From the NCBI GenBank assembly GCA_036272195.1, contig DATAZE010000049.1:289603-353602 (forward strand): DNA of 64,000 nt, written 5' to 3'. The DNA is from DASXHY01 sp036272195 (GTDB lineage Bacteria > Verrucomicrobiota > Verrucomicrobiia > Limisphaerales > DASXHY01). The notes under the pieces were generated by a model that saw nothing but the letters and a program-made list of their open reading frames with translations, was not told where the DNA came from and did not search any database. A program made the position numbers and the translations under genes. Positions within the stretch are counted from its first letter, which is position 1; each line of letters begins with the position of its first letter. Positions 43,158-51,615 of the stretch are shown in pieces.

Positions 43158-44843
43158 TCAGTGTGCGGGACTGTAATCAAATACAAACAGCGATACCGCC
43201 TGCCGCGGAAGCACCGTATGCAAGTGAAGTTCGCCGTGTTCGATGGCAGCGTTTTTCGGCCCGCCGACTTCGGCCAATTGACCGGCTTTTTCCAGTTGCG
43301 CGAATTGTTCCGCCGAAAGCGTCGGTGGTGAATTCATCTTTTTCCACTCGGTAAAAGCATTGCTGTGAGCTGAATCGATTTGGAACTGTTGCACGCGCGT
43401 TTCGCGGAGGGTCGGGGGCAAGCCGTCCAGCGTCAGGTCCACTGCAGCAGCGGGCCCAGCGACGTCATCGTCATGATAATGCCAGACGAGCACGCAGATA
43501 CGATTCATGCCGCTGGCGGCGAGCGCGGAGACATCGGGCCGTTCGCGCACGCCGTGTTTCAACATATCATCGAGGGACGCGGACGCGTCGCTTTCGACAG
43601 CGAGCCGTTGGCCCGGCATTTTGCTGAACATGCGAAAGACATTCAATACGGGCAGGTCAATGCCATCGGTCGCCAGCGCGCGAAAGCCGGCGAATGGCGG
43701 CTGATTTTCGAATTCAAAGGCCCACGTAAGCGCGCCTTCAAGATTGACGCCATATTTATCCGCGAGGTCATACGCGCGCGCGAAACTGGCCGCCGTGTAA
43801 CTGGAATACATCGTGCCGTTGCGATAGCCGAGTTGCTCGCCCTGGCAGGCGGCGCAACCTTCGGGATCGGATTCGCCGATGACGATGGGCGTGTGCTTGA
43901 ACTGCGGGAAGGAGGCGATGATTTTGAACGCTGAATCCATGTTGCGCAATTGACCGGCGATGCCCATGCGCACGTGATCATTAGTGAACACCGGCGAACC
44001 TTTTGCATGAAAGGAAATGAAATCGACCGGTGTGCCGACGACGCCGGTGACGAAATTTGTACCGTTCGCGCAGTGGTCGAGAAAGTGGCGCAGAAAATCG
44101 GTGCCGCCGCCCGCGGAATCCGGCCCACCCACGCGCGCCGTCGGAAGCGCACGCCTAATGGCCGCAACCGCGCAATCGTGCAAACGATAAAAATCCCGCG
44201 GCGAGGCCTGCCAATAGCCCGCGTTCGCTTCATTCCACGTTTCCCAATACCAGCGTTCGACTTCAGCGCGTCCGTATTTTGCCACGGAATGTTGCGCCCA
44301 TTGAAATACCAACTCGGACCATTTGTCGTAATCCTTCGGCGGATAAGCCCAGCCGGTATAGATTTCATTATATTTTGCCGCCGGGGTCCAGTGATGTTGA
44401 TAGGGCTCCGGCCGGGTGGAAAGGGCCTCGGGCATGAAACCAATTTCCACATAAGGACGCACACCGCGTTCGTGATACGTGTCGAAGATGCCATCCAAAA
44501 TTGTCCAGTTGTAGACGGGCTTTCCCTGCGCGTCTTCTGAATAAACGCCGGTGGAACCCCATTTCAAAGCCGGCGAACCATCGCCGCTGGTCAGCAAATT
44601 ATGAGCGCGAAAGAATATTTCACTGGAACGCAAATCCCCCAACTCGCCAACCAGTTTTTTTCCGTTGGGCATCGTGGCGTAATTCGGTTCGTCAGCGCCG
44701 AAAAATCGCCAGATCGGTTTTAGCTGCCCAACCGTTTTGGAAGCATGCACCTGGATGGTGACATGAAAAGTATTTGAATCGGCGGAGAGAAGACTTTGAG
44801 CGCCGAGAACGATCAGCGAAACGAACACGCAAGCGGATCTCAT
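43158..44843 (-). CDS. GH39-family glycosidase
   Basis: 561 residues with a signal peptide (ACVFVSLIVLGAQSLLSA). GH39-type barrel; acid/base E205 in ETWNEANAGYW and nucleophile E324 in VIGESDPEGC. GH39 includes beta-xylosidases and alpha-L-iduronidases, so a secreted beta-xylosidase-like activity on hemicellulose is the most likely reading. Adjacent to glutamate dehydrogenase only by chance orientation; no glycan partner next door. Confidence 0.85.
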   Translation of the reverse strand: MRSACVFVSLIVLGAQSLLSADSNTFHVTIQVHASKTVGQLKPIWRFFGADEPNYATMPNGKKLVGELGDLRSSEIFFRAHNLLTSGDGSPALKWGSTGVYSEDAQGKPVYNWTILDGIFDTYHERGVRPYVEIGFMPEALSTRPEPYQHHWTPAAKYNEIYTGWAYPPKDYDKWSELVFQWAQHSVAKYGRAEVERWYWETWNEANAGYWQASPRDFYRLHDCAVAAIRRALPTARVGGPDSAGGGTDFLRHFLDHCANGTNFVTGVVGTPVDFISFHAKGSPVFTNDHVRMGIAGQLRNMDSAFKIIASFPQFKHTPIVIGESDPEGCAACQGEQLGYRNGTMYSSYTAASFARAYDLADKYGVNLEGALTWAFEFENQPPFAGFRALATDGIDLPVLNVFRMFSKMPGQRLAVESDASASLDDMLKHGVRERPDVSALAASGMNRICVLVWHYHDDDVAGPAAAVDLTLDGLPPTLRETRVQQFQIDSAHSNAFTEWKKMNSPPTLSAEQFAQLEKAGQLAEVGGPKNAAIEHGELHLHTVLPRQAVSLFVFDYSPAH

Positions 44844-45485
44844 GTCGGCAGCATATCTTGCGACCGCGAACCGGGCAACGAGCTTGTGTTAATTGAGCAG
44901 GGCGCGTCGCTGCTAATTTTTTGGGAAATGCGAAGGGATGGAATTGACTGCGTAGTTTTGAATTCGCGAAGAGTCAACTCGACGGCATCAGGATCGTGGA
45001 AGAGATGATTTTGGACGGAACAACTGACCCGTTAATATACTATTCAAAAAAATGAACATCTGTGCCAATTAATATTGGGCAATTGGCACAGATGAATTTT
45101 ACCGGGACGGAGTTTTCTGTCGAGAGTTTTTGTGTCGGGGGAAAAATCAAAAACCGATTGCTCTGTAGAAGAGATCAGGAGCGCGTGCCCGCCCCGGACG
45201 CTGTGAACCGCGCCTCGCGGCTCGCTGGGACGCTTGAATATATTTTGTGGCTCGCAAACTTCGCATGCCTCCGTGTTCGGCGCGAGGCGAACAGCGCCCG
45301 GGCAGGCGCGCTCACCTTTCTTGACGGATTGTTCGCTCCCGGCACGATTTCTACAAATCAAAACCCGATCACGTTGGAAATTTAGATGCGTTGGCCCACG
45401 AGATACTACCTGTGCCTGGTGAAGCTGAGAAATTCGTGTCAAACCGCTTTCGTTAGCATCGGTCCACGGTTAAATTGCGAGCGCA
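44844..45485. other. 642-bp intergenic region, no gene supported
   Basis: Apart from the palindrome at 45057-45094 I see no gene I can support. Short reading frames exist on both strands, but none has a start, signal or motif that would make it convincing. Composition is like old repeat remnants. Confidence 0.6.
45057..45094. promoter_or_regulatory. Perfect 14-bp inverted repeat (operator-like)
   Basis: CATCTGTGCCAATT and AATTGGCACAGATG flank a 10-bp AT-rich spacer. It sits about 390 bp upstream of queE. Looks like a binding site for a dimeric or tetrameric regulator, or the arm of a small element; no T tract follows. Confidence 0.5.
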
Positions 45486-46229
45486 ATGTCAGAAACGTTA
45501 GTGGTCAACGAAATCTATTTGAGCCTGCAAGGCGAGAGCACCTTCGCGGGTTTGCCGTGCATTTTCGTCCGGCTCACGGCTTGCAATCTGCGCTGCTCGT
45601 ATTGCGATTCAGCGTACGCGTTTACTGAAGGGGAAAAACAAACGTTGGAAGAAGTTAAGTCTGAGATCCATCATTTGGCCGCACCCTTCGCCAACTCGAA
45701 ACTTGAAACTCAAAACGCGAAACTTCCTCTCGTCGAGTTGACCGGCGGCGAGCCGTTGCTTCAAAAAAATGCGCTGCCGCTGATGGCGCAGCTTTGCGAT
45801 GACGGTTTTACGGTGCTGCTGGAAACCAGCGGCGCGCACGATATTTCGGCGGTTGATTCGCGCGTGCGGCGCATCATGGATTTGAAATGCCCCAGCAGCG
45901 GCGAGGTGGAGCGCAATCGTTGGGAAAACATCCCGCACCTCAAAGGCACGGATGAAATCAAGTTCGTGATCGGGACAGTGGAAGATTATGCCTGGGCGAA
46001 ACGGCAAATCGCGGAGCATAAGCTGGATTCGATTTGTTCACTGTTGATGTCGTGGGTACATCCGCTCGCGCCGGAGCAGCAGGACAAGTCGCTGAAGCGC
46101 GTTCCGGCGGGGCAGACGGCGATTTCCCGGCTGCAACTGGTGGAGAATATCATTGCCGACGCGCTGCCAGTACGCTTCCAGGCGCAACTGCACAAAATCA
46201 TCTGGCCGCCCGAGCAGCGCGGTGTGTAA
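45486..46229 (+). CDS. queE: 7-carboxy-7-deazaguanine synthase (radical SAM)
   Basis: 247 residues. Radical SAM enzyme of the queuosine/deazapurine route; the cluster motif is CNLRCSYC within LTACNLRCSYCDSAYAF. LVELTGGEPLLQ is the SAM-binding GGE motif. A heptamer tandem tract (45693-45727) is inside the gene and encodes roughly SKLETQNAKLP between the SAM-core strands; such a loop would be an insertion relative to compact QueE proteins. Other queuosine genes are not in the window. Confidence 0.93.
   Translation: MSETLVVNEIYLSLQGESTFAGLPCIFVRLTACNLRCSYCDSAYAFTEGEKQTLEEVKSEIHHLAAPFANSKLETQNAKLPLVELTGGEPLLQKNALPLMAQLCDDGFTVLLETSGAHDISAVDSRVRRIMDLKCPSSGEVERNRWENIPHLKGTDEIKFVIGTVEDYAWAKRQIAEHKLDSICSLLMSWVHPLAPEQQDKSLKRVPAGQTAISRLQLVENIIADALPVRFQAQLHKIIWPPEQRGV
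45693..45727. repeat. Five-unit heptamer tract inside queE
   Basis: Five degenerate units of type AACTCGA/AACTTGA, 35 bp, in frame with the gene. The period is 7, as in the intergenic tracts, so a repeat has entered a coding region without breaking it. Confidence 0.75.
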
Positions 46230-46235
46230 TCCCGA

Positions 46236-47546
46236 ATGAACACGCGCGAAACTCTCGATCTGCTCCGCGAATATGAATCGCGCAACGTGCTGTTCACCGA
46301 GCCGGATGGTTCCTGGCCCATTGTTTGGGAGAAGGCGAAGGGCGTGCACGTCTGGGATGCAGACGGGAAAAAATACCTGGATTTGACGGCGGCGTTCGGA
46401 GTCGCGGCGGCGGGCCACGCGAACCCGCGCGTGGTGAAGGCCGGCCAGGAGCAAATGGAAAAACTCACGCACGCGATGGGCGATGTGCATCCGCACGCGC
46501 GCAAAGCGGAGCTGGCGCGGGAATTGAGCCGGGTGACGTTTGAACGATGGAGTTCTGAATTTGGACAAACTCCGAAATTAAAAACCGGCAAAACAATTTT
46601 TTGCAATTCCGGGTTTGAAGCGGTGGAAGCCGCGCTCAAAACCGCCATGCTCACGGCGGGGAAATACGGCGTGATCGCGTTTCAAGGCGGCTATCACGGC
46701 TTGGGTTACGGAACGTTGAACGTCACGCACCGGGATTATTTCCGCGGCCAATTTCGGCTGCAACTCAAGGAGTTTGGCCACTTCGTTCAGTTTCCCACCA
46801 AGGCTTCGGATTTGCCGGTGGTGGAAACACTGATGCGCCGGCATTTTCAACGCGGCTGGGTCGGCGCGGTGCTGGTGGAACCGGTGCAGGCGCGAGGCGG
46901 TATCAATGTCCCGCCGCCCGAATTTCTCCCCTTGCTGCGCCGCCTCTGCGACGAGCACAAAGCGCTGCTCGTGGTGGATGAAATTTTCACGGGATTTGGC
47001 CGCACGGGAAAATGGTTCGCGTGCGAGCACAGCGGCGTGGTGCCAGACATCATTTGCCTGGGCAAGGCGCTCACTGGTGGTTTTCCGATGTCGGCGTGCG
47101 TGGGCCGCGCGGACGTGATGGACGCGGCGTGGCCGGCATCGCGCGGCGAGGCGATTCATACGAGCACGTTCCTCGGCAACCCGGTCGGTTGCGCAATGGC
47201 GCTGGCGCAGATCAATGAAATCGAGGAAGGCAAATTGCCGGAACGCGCGGCCAAGTTGGGCGAATTTCTGATGCCTGAGTTGTCCAAAGTCCAATCTCCA
47301 AAGTCCAACGTCACGGCGCGCGGGTTAGGGTTGATGGCGGGGCTCGATTTTCGTTTGCCGAACGGAGCGCCGGACGGCGGGACGGCGATGCAAGTCGTTA
47401 AAGCGATGCTGCGCGAGGGTTTTATTTTGTTGCCGGAAGGCGAGCACGGGAACGTCATCAGCCTCACGCCGCCGCTGACGATTTCAAAGGCGCAGTTGAC
47501 GGACACCCTCGACGCGCTCGCAAAAATCCTGAATGAAACTCTCTGA
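46236..47546 (+). CDS. Class III (fold type I) PLP-dependent aminotransferase
   Basis: 436 residues. The PLP Lys is K277 in ICLGKALTGGFPMSA; LLVVDEIFTGFGRTGK is the Asp/PLP-ring block. GABA/ornithine-type aminotransferase family; substrate cannot be fixed. The stop overlaps the rsmA start by 14 bp. A four-unit heptamer tract (47282-47309) encodes SKVQSPKSNVT in the C-terminal domain. Confidence 0.85.
   Translation: MNTRETLDLLREYESRNVLFTEPDGSWPIVWEKAKGVHVWDADGKKYLDLTAAFGVAAAGHANPRVVKAGQEQMEKLTHAMGDVHPHARKAELARELSRVTFERWSSEFGQTPKLKTGKTIFCNSGFEAVEAALKTAMLTAGKYGVIAFQGGYHGLGYGTLNVTHRDYFRGQFRLQLKEFGHFVQFPTKASDLPVVETLMRRHFQRGWVGAVLVEPVQARGGINVPPPEFLPLLRRLCDEHKALLVVDEIFTGFGRTGKWFACEHSGVVPDIICLGKALTGGFPMSACVGRADVMDAAWPASRGEAIHTSTFLGNPVGCAMALAQINEIEEGKLPERAAKLGEFLMPELSKVQSPKSNVTARGLGLMAGLDFRLPNGAPDGGTAMQVVKAMLREGFILLPEGEHGNVISLTPPLTISKAQLTDTLDALAKILNETL
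47282..47309. repeat. Four-unit heptamer tract inside the aminotransferase gene
   Basis: Four units of type GTCCAAA, 28 bp, in a surface-loop-like segment of the C-terminal domain. Period 7, different word from the queE tract. Confidence 0.75.
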
Positions 47547-48354
47547 AATGCGGGAACTGCTGGCGCGCGAGGAAATCCAGCTCACGAAATCGCTCGGCCA
47601 GAATTTCCTCCACGATGGAAACCAGTTGCGGCGCATCGTGGATGCAGCTGACCTTTCGAAAGCAGACAAGGTCCTCGAAATCGGACCCGGGCTGGGGCCG
47701 TTGACGGAATTGCTCGTGAAGAATGTCGGCGAAGTGCTGGCGATTGAAAAAGACGCCCGGCTGATCAAAGTACTGGAAATGCGGTTCCCGGGAACATCGG
47801 GGTTCCAATTGCTCCACGACGACGCCCTGGAATTTCTCAAACGCGAACGGCGGGATTGGAGTGAATGGAAACTGGTGGCAAACCTGCCGTATTCGGTGGC
47901 GTCGCCCATCCTGGTGGAATTGGCGGCGGGAGCGCATTCGCCGCGGCGAATGGTCGCCACGCTGCAATTGGAAGTCGCCCGGCGGCTCATGGCCCGGGCT
48001 GGCGACGACGATTACGGCCTGCTGACGCTGCTGGTGCAATTGGATTTCGAGCCACGCGATTCATTCAAGATTCCCGCCGGTTGCTTTTTCCCGCAACCGG
48101 ACGTTGATTCCGCGTGTGTCGTGTTGGAACGCCGGGCCGAACCACTGTTGCCGGAGGAGTTGCGGGCGGATTTTCACAAGGTGGTCAAACGGGCGTTTTC
48201 ACAACGCCGCAAAATGATGATGAAGCTTTTAAAGGCGGACTGGCCGGAGGCCGCGTTAACGCGAGCTTTTGCGGTAGCGGGCCTATCGCCACAAGCCCGG
48301 GCGGAAACGGTCGATGTACTGAAATTTGCGTTGTTAACCAGTCTTTTACGTTGA
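47533..48354 (+). CDS. rsmA: 16S rRNA adenine dimethyltransferase
   Basis: 273 residues. Dimethylates A1518 and A1519 of 16S rRNA (KsgA). Motifs SLGQNFLHDGNQLRRIVDA, EIGPGLGPLTELL (SAM) and LVANLPYSVASPILVEL (the NLPY catalytic motif). The start overlaps the end of the aminotransferase gene, so translation may be coupled. Confidence 0.95.
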   Translation: MKLSEMRELLAREEIQLTKSLGQNFLHDGNQLRRIVDAADLSKADKVLEIGPGLGPLTELLVKNVGEVLAIEKDARLIKVLEMRFPGTSGFQLLHDDALEFLKRERRDWSEWKLVANLPYSVASPILVELAAGAHSPRRMVATLQLEVARRLMARAGDDDYGLLTLLVQLDFEPRDSFKIPAGCFFPQPDVDSACVVLERRAEPLLPEELRADFHKVVKRAFSQRRKMMMKLLKADWPEAALTRAFAVAGLSPQARAETVDVLKFALLTSLLR

Positions 48355-48407
48355 CGGATTGATTGTGCGCCGACATTCTTTATGCCCGGTAACGCCTAAT
48401 TTAGTTT

Positions 48408-49274
48408 ATGACAATCCGATTCAATCCCCGCTGGCTGTTGGTTCCCATTCTCCTGCTTTCCCTGCAATTCTGCCGGGCACAACAAATTGTGCTGCCCTCG
48501 AACATCAGTTTCGACCTGGGCACCAGCGGCGCAGCCGATACTCAACTCTGGGACCTGGGCGGCAATTACAATCTCGACATGCTCGTGGTAAATAACCGTG
48601 GCAATGCGACGGAAGTGCGGCTGGCTTTTATTTTGATCCAGAGCGCATCCGGAAAATTGTCCAGTCCCACCAATGCCCTTGATGACGCCGCGGAAATGGA
48701 CATTGGCGACAACAGCGTATTCACCGTGTTTCCCCGCATCTCCGGGAAAGTGACCGGCTCCGGCGGAGTGGCGCATGTTCATTTTACCATCCGCCTGAGC
48801 GGCTCGGGAACGATGGCGGGCCAGCCCGTGAGTTCCTTGAACGGATCCCTGACTTTTGACGCGGAGACAGACCCATCGACCGGGCTTCTGACCGCCACCA
48901 AGGACTGCAAGTTTTCCGCCAACTTCGCCAAGTCGATCAGTATCAGCGGCACGGCACACGATGTGACGACCCCGCTGCCGAACGGCGCGAATGCCACCTG
49001 GAACCTGTCGCTCCAACTCGCGGGCCTGAGCAAACTGGTCGGCACCGGGATTATCACGACGCCGAGCCGGCCACTGGGATTGGATTTGTCCGGCAATCTG
49101 AAAAACGCTGTCGCGACTGTCCGCGCCCGCGGCGCGGATGATGTTGCGAATACTGTTCCCGGCGCACGCGGTCTGACGGCCACGCTGAAGCTTGCGGATC
49201 CGTTTGATAACGTCTTCTTCAAGGGCAAGTTGCTGGGCCAAAAGTTCGTCTTCAGTTTCCCCGAAGAACAATAA
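48408..49274 (+). CDS. Hypothetical secreted beta-rich protein
   Basis: 288 residues with a signal peptide (LLVPILLLSLQFCRA). The mature part has many short beta-strand-like segments and Gly/Asn turns (ISGKVTGSGGVAHVHFTI, GSGTMAGQPVSS). No enzyme motif and no FYRV tail. Probably an exported surface or periplasmic protein of unknown function. Confidence 0.65.
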   Translation: MTIRFNPRWLLVPILLLSLQFCRAQQIVLPSNISFDLGTSGAADTQLWDLGGNYNLDMLVVNNRGNATEVRLAFILIQSASGKLSSPTNALDDAAEMDIGDNSVFTVFPRISGKVTGSGGVAHVHFTIRLSGSGTMAGQPVSSLNGSLTFDAETDPSTGLLTATKDCKFSANFAKSISISGTAHDVTTPLPNGANATWNLSLQLAGLSKLVGTGIITTPSRPLGLDLSGNLKNAVATVRARGADDVANTVPGARGLTATLKLADPFDNVFFKGKLLGQKFVFSFPEEQ

Positions 49275-49346
49275 ACGTACTTAGCTGGAGCTTTTGACGG
49301 CAGGGCGCGTGGCCACGCGCGCCGACGGAATGGGTTCTGACAGTCT

Positions 49347-49880
49347 CTAATTGCTCGAATTCGGCCCTGGGTTCGTGGATTTGCGCGACTCCTCCAGCTT
49401 TTGTGCCGCGCGTTGATTAGCGAAAAAAGTCTGCAACAACGACCGGCACTCCGCTTCCCGCACCCCGGTAGTGATGTCACAACGATGATTCAAGGTCGGG
49501 AACTGCAATAAATTCAACGCGCTCCCGGCCGCGCCGGCCTTTGGATCGCTGGCCCCGAAAACTACCCGCGCCAATCGCACATGAACGATCGCGCCGGCAC
49601 ACATCGGGCACGGTTCTTTGGTCACGTACAGCGTGCAATCCGTGAGGCGCCAATCGCCCACGGCCTCTTCCGCCTGGGTAATCGCGAGCATCTCCGCGTG
49701 CGCGGTGGCGTCCTTGAGCAACTCGACCTGGTTGGACGCACGCGCGATGATACGCCCATTGCGCACGATAACCGCGCCCACAGGCACTTCCTCGGCTTCA
49801 TAAGCTTTCGCCGCCTGGCGCAGAGCTTCGCCCATGAAATAATGGTCGCTTTGCAGATCGATGATGGGTTCGTCGGGCAT
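49347..49880 (-). CDS. tadA: tRNA adenosine(34) deaminase
   Basis: 177 residues. Converts A34 to inosine in tRNA-Arg(ACG). Zinc site His61-Ala-Glu63 in HAEMLAI and Cys91/Cys94 in PCPMCAGAIVH. The ATG at 49880 follows the four-helix-bundle stop by three bases and the repeat arm by ten, so its original ribosome-binding region has probably been replaced by the mobile element (49891-50390). Confidence 0.93.
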   Translation of the reverse strand: MPDEPIIDLQSDHYFMGEALRQAAKAYEAEEVPVGAVIVRNGRIIARASNQVELLKDATAHAEMLAITQAEEAVGDWRLTDCTLYVTKEPCPMCAGAIVHVRLARVVFGASDPKAGAAGSALNLLQFPTLNHRCDITTGVREAECRSLLQTFFANQRAAQKLEESRKSTNPGPNSSN

Positions 49881-49883
49881 AAA

Positions 49884-50342
49884 TCAGGGGCGAGGGTCGG
49901 GGGTCGAGGGGAAAACATCCAGGTTCATGTCGCAGGCAATTGGTTCGTCTTTGAGATAGGACACGTTGCTTGAGGGCTTTTGCAGATCACGCCGCAAGGT
50001 TTCCATGGTTTTGGTCAAAATGGCAATGATCTCATCAGCAAGACTGGTTCGATGCTGAATGATGTCACTTGCCACCCAGTGTTTCATTCGTGTGTAGCGA
50101 CCGCGGGTTTCGCGAGCTGAAGCGCGGGCAAAATCTAAAAACCGGATATATTCAGCACGGCTGAGCCGACCGTGACCTTCTTCAATGTTAGCGCATATAG
50201 AGTCGGCGCTGGCCACCTGTTGGGCGACGAGACGATAACAGCGTGGGTCTTTCTTCATCTCCGCCATATCCTGAACTACCAAATCAAAAAGCTCCATGGC
50301 CTTTTTGTAAGCTCCGAAGTTTTCCAAAGAATATTGACTCAC
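49884..50342 (-). CDS. Four-helix-bundle protein (S23/IVP family)
   Basis: 152 residues from GTG 50342, which overlaps the Nudix stop as GTGA. Four amphipathic helices (AYKKAMELFDLVVQDMAEM, RLVAQQVASADSICANIEEG, YIRFLDFARASARETRGRY, SLADEIIAILTKTMETLR) match the four-helix-bundle family first known from 23S rRNA intervening sequences. The ORF is enclosed by an inverted heptamer array (49891-49910 and 50371-50390), and its last residues (PSTPDPRP) are encoded by the repeat. An S23-type protein borne by a mobile element. The biochemical role is not established. Confidence 0.85.
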   Translation of the reverse strand: MSQYSLENFGAYKKAMELFDLVVQDMAEMKKDPRCYRLVAQQVASADSICANIEEGHGRLSRAEYIRFLDFARASARETRGRYTRMKHWVASDIIQHRTSLADEIIAILTKTMETLRRDLQKPSSNVSYLKDEPIACDMNLDVFPSTPDPRP

Positions 50343-50390
50343 AATTGATCCTTTCGCGTTCGCTCGGAATCCCTCGACCCCCGACCCTCG
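49891..50390 (-). mobile_element. IVS-like element 1: four-helix-bundle ORF bounded by inverted heptamer arrays
   Basis: A 20-bp perfect inverted repeat (CGAGGGTCGGGGGTCGAGGG at 49891 and its complement at 50371), built from three CGAGGGT-type heptamers per arm, encloses about 460 bp with the S23-like gene. It sits between the Nudix gene and tadA. The upstream Nudix reading frame enters the repeat (adding SRVEGRGSRDSE) and stops inside the element. No transposase or target duplication is visible. Confidence 0.8.
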
Positions 50391-50896
50391 ACCCTGCTTA
50401 CCTCCTCCAACTCCCACTCGTTGCGCCCGTCCGGATGGCAGTGACAATGCGCGGCGAAAAATCCGCCGCGGAATTGCCAGAACCAGGGCCAGATTTTTTC
50501 GCGATCCGTTTGCGGTATTTTCAGGCCGGACAAGGCCTCGCGAGGGAAGAATTGAAACCGACCTTCGCGATGCACCGGCGGCAAGGTGTTCAATTTCTTT
50601 TTCACCTCGAACAAAAACATCAGCCAATGGCTCTGACCCAGGTAACCGTACTCGCTGACCAACCCGGCGAGATGCAGGTCCGACGGCGATAATTTCACAC
50701 CCAGTTCTTCTTCCGCTTCGCGGCACGCGCAAGCATACGGCGATTCGCCCTGATCGGTGTGCAATTTCCCGCCGCACGGGCTCCAGAAACCGAGGTTCGG
50801 CTCCTGCGCGCGTTCGAGCAGCAACACCTCATCACGCTCATTGAAGCAGTAGAGCAGCGTGGCGATTTGGTAATTTTTACAAATGGAGGGACCCAT
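50339..50896 (-). CDS. Nudix hydrolase (MutT-like) with repeat-derived C-terminus
   Basis: 185 residues from ATG 50896 (in-frame ATG 50926 also possible). Nudix box GGKLHTDQGE and REAEEELGV, the Gx5Ex7REUxEExGU pattern. A nucleotide-diphosphate hydrolase, probably for oxidised or damaged nucleotides. The final ~19 residues, beginning SRVEGRGSRD, are encoded by the inverted repeat of element 1, so the native end was most likely near NEWELEEV. The stop overlaps the next start (GTGA). Confidence 0.9.
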   Translation of the reverse strand: MGPSICKNYQIATLLYCFNERDEVLLLERAQEPNLGFWSPCGGKLHTDQGESPYACACREAEEELGVKLSPSDLHLAGLVSEYGYLGQSHWLMFLFEVKKKLNTLPPVHREGRFQFFPREALSGLKIPQTDREKIWPWFWQFRGGFFAAHCHCHPDGRNEWELEEVSRVEGRGSRDSERTRKDQL

Positions 50897-51103
50897 ATTA
50901 AAACAAAGGAAATCCAACGAAAACATAGCTATACAACCGATTCAGTTCGGGCAAGCAAAACGAGGTCAATAAGAATGGATTGATCAGAACCACGACGGCC
51001 ATCCCGCACGGCTTCCGAACAAAGATTTCTTCAATTCAGATTGTTAACGGTACTTAACCTGCTCCTTACCTTTGACATTACATGACAAAATGCAGAGGAA
51101 AAT

Positions 51104-51547
51104 ATGAACCGCTCCATTAATTCGATTATCAAAACGGCATTTGTGGGTTGGTTCGTAGTTTTTCTCTTAGGTGGCTGTTCCACTCCCGAAGTTTTGACTT
51201 ATGGAATAAAAATGAAAACCGTAAAGAAACAATGGGGGGAGCCGGACGATACGATGGCGTATCAGGACTACCAAAGCAAGGGCTACTATTCGGTGGGGAG
51301 CGTTCACGGCACATGGTCGCCGCAAGGTGGTTCGGTTTCAGGTTTTGACTATGGTGGGACATACACCCCGACGGCGATTGTTTGGATTTACAAGAACAAG
51401 GGCAAAGCCCTTATCTTTGAAAAGCGCGGACTGCTTTTTGATGAACAACATACGTTAATCATGAAATGGAAATTAGTCGGATGGCAGAATTTGCCAGATG
51501 TCCAGAGTGGACAGGCCTCGACATCATCGAAAACCTCGCCCAACTAA
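51104..51547 (+). CDS. Hypothetical lipoprotein
   Basis: 147 residues. Signal with lipobox VFLLGGCSTP, then a compact domain opening YGIKMKTVKKQWGEPDD, a pattern seen in SmpA/BamE-like small lipoproteins. Tyr/Gly-rich middle. Probably outer-membrane anchored; function unknown. Confidence 0.65.
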   Translation: MNRSINSIIKTAFVGWFVVFLLGGCSTPEVLTYGIKMKTVKKQWGEPDDTMAYQDYQSKGYYSVGSVHGTWSPQGGSVSGFDYGGTYTPTAIVWIYKNKGKALIFEKRGLLFDEQHTLIMKWKLVGWQNLPDVQSGQASTSSKTSPN

Positions 51548-51558
51548 CGTCTTCAATT

Positions 51559-51609
51559 CATTTCCCTTTACCCTTCAATCCCATCGCTCACGCCGCGGGC
51601 TATGCGCCC
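51559..51609. mobile_element. MITE-like element, copy D (internally deleted)
   Basis: TTACCCTTCAATCCCATCGC continues to the terminal word TATGCGCCC but lacks the intervening arm; the join deletes most of the element. About 51 bp remain of the family at 16813 and 26747. Confidence 0.7.
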
Positions 51610-51615
51610 ATCACT

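Noticed and set aside
42198..43331. 377-codon plus-strand frame over glutamate dehydrogenase
   Set aside because: Antisense to a clear dehydrogenase; no family support.
45044..45442. 132-codon minus-strand frame in the gene-free gap
   Set aside because: No start context, no motif, Cys-rich scatter; overlaps the perfect palindrome. Treated as non-coding.
45400..45485. preQ1 riboswitch upstream of queE
   Set aside because: I find no class I aptamer-like stem followed by an A-rich tail and a terminator or sequestered RBS in the 85 bp before the start.
50343..50777. Upstream extension of the four-helix-bundle frame
   Set aside because: The frame is open antisense-like through the Nudix region, but the GTGA start at 50342 with an upstream AAAGGA is a better start and the family begins there.
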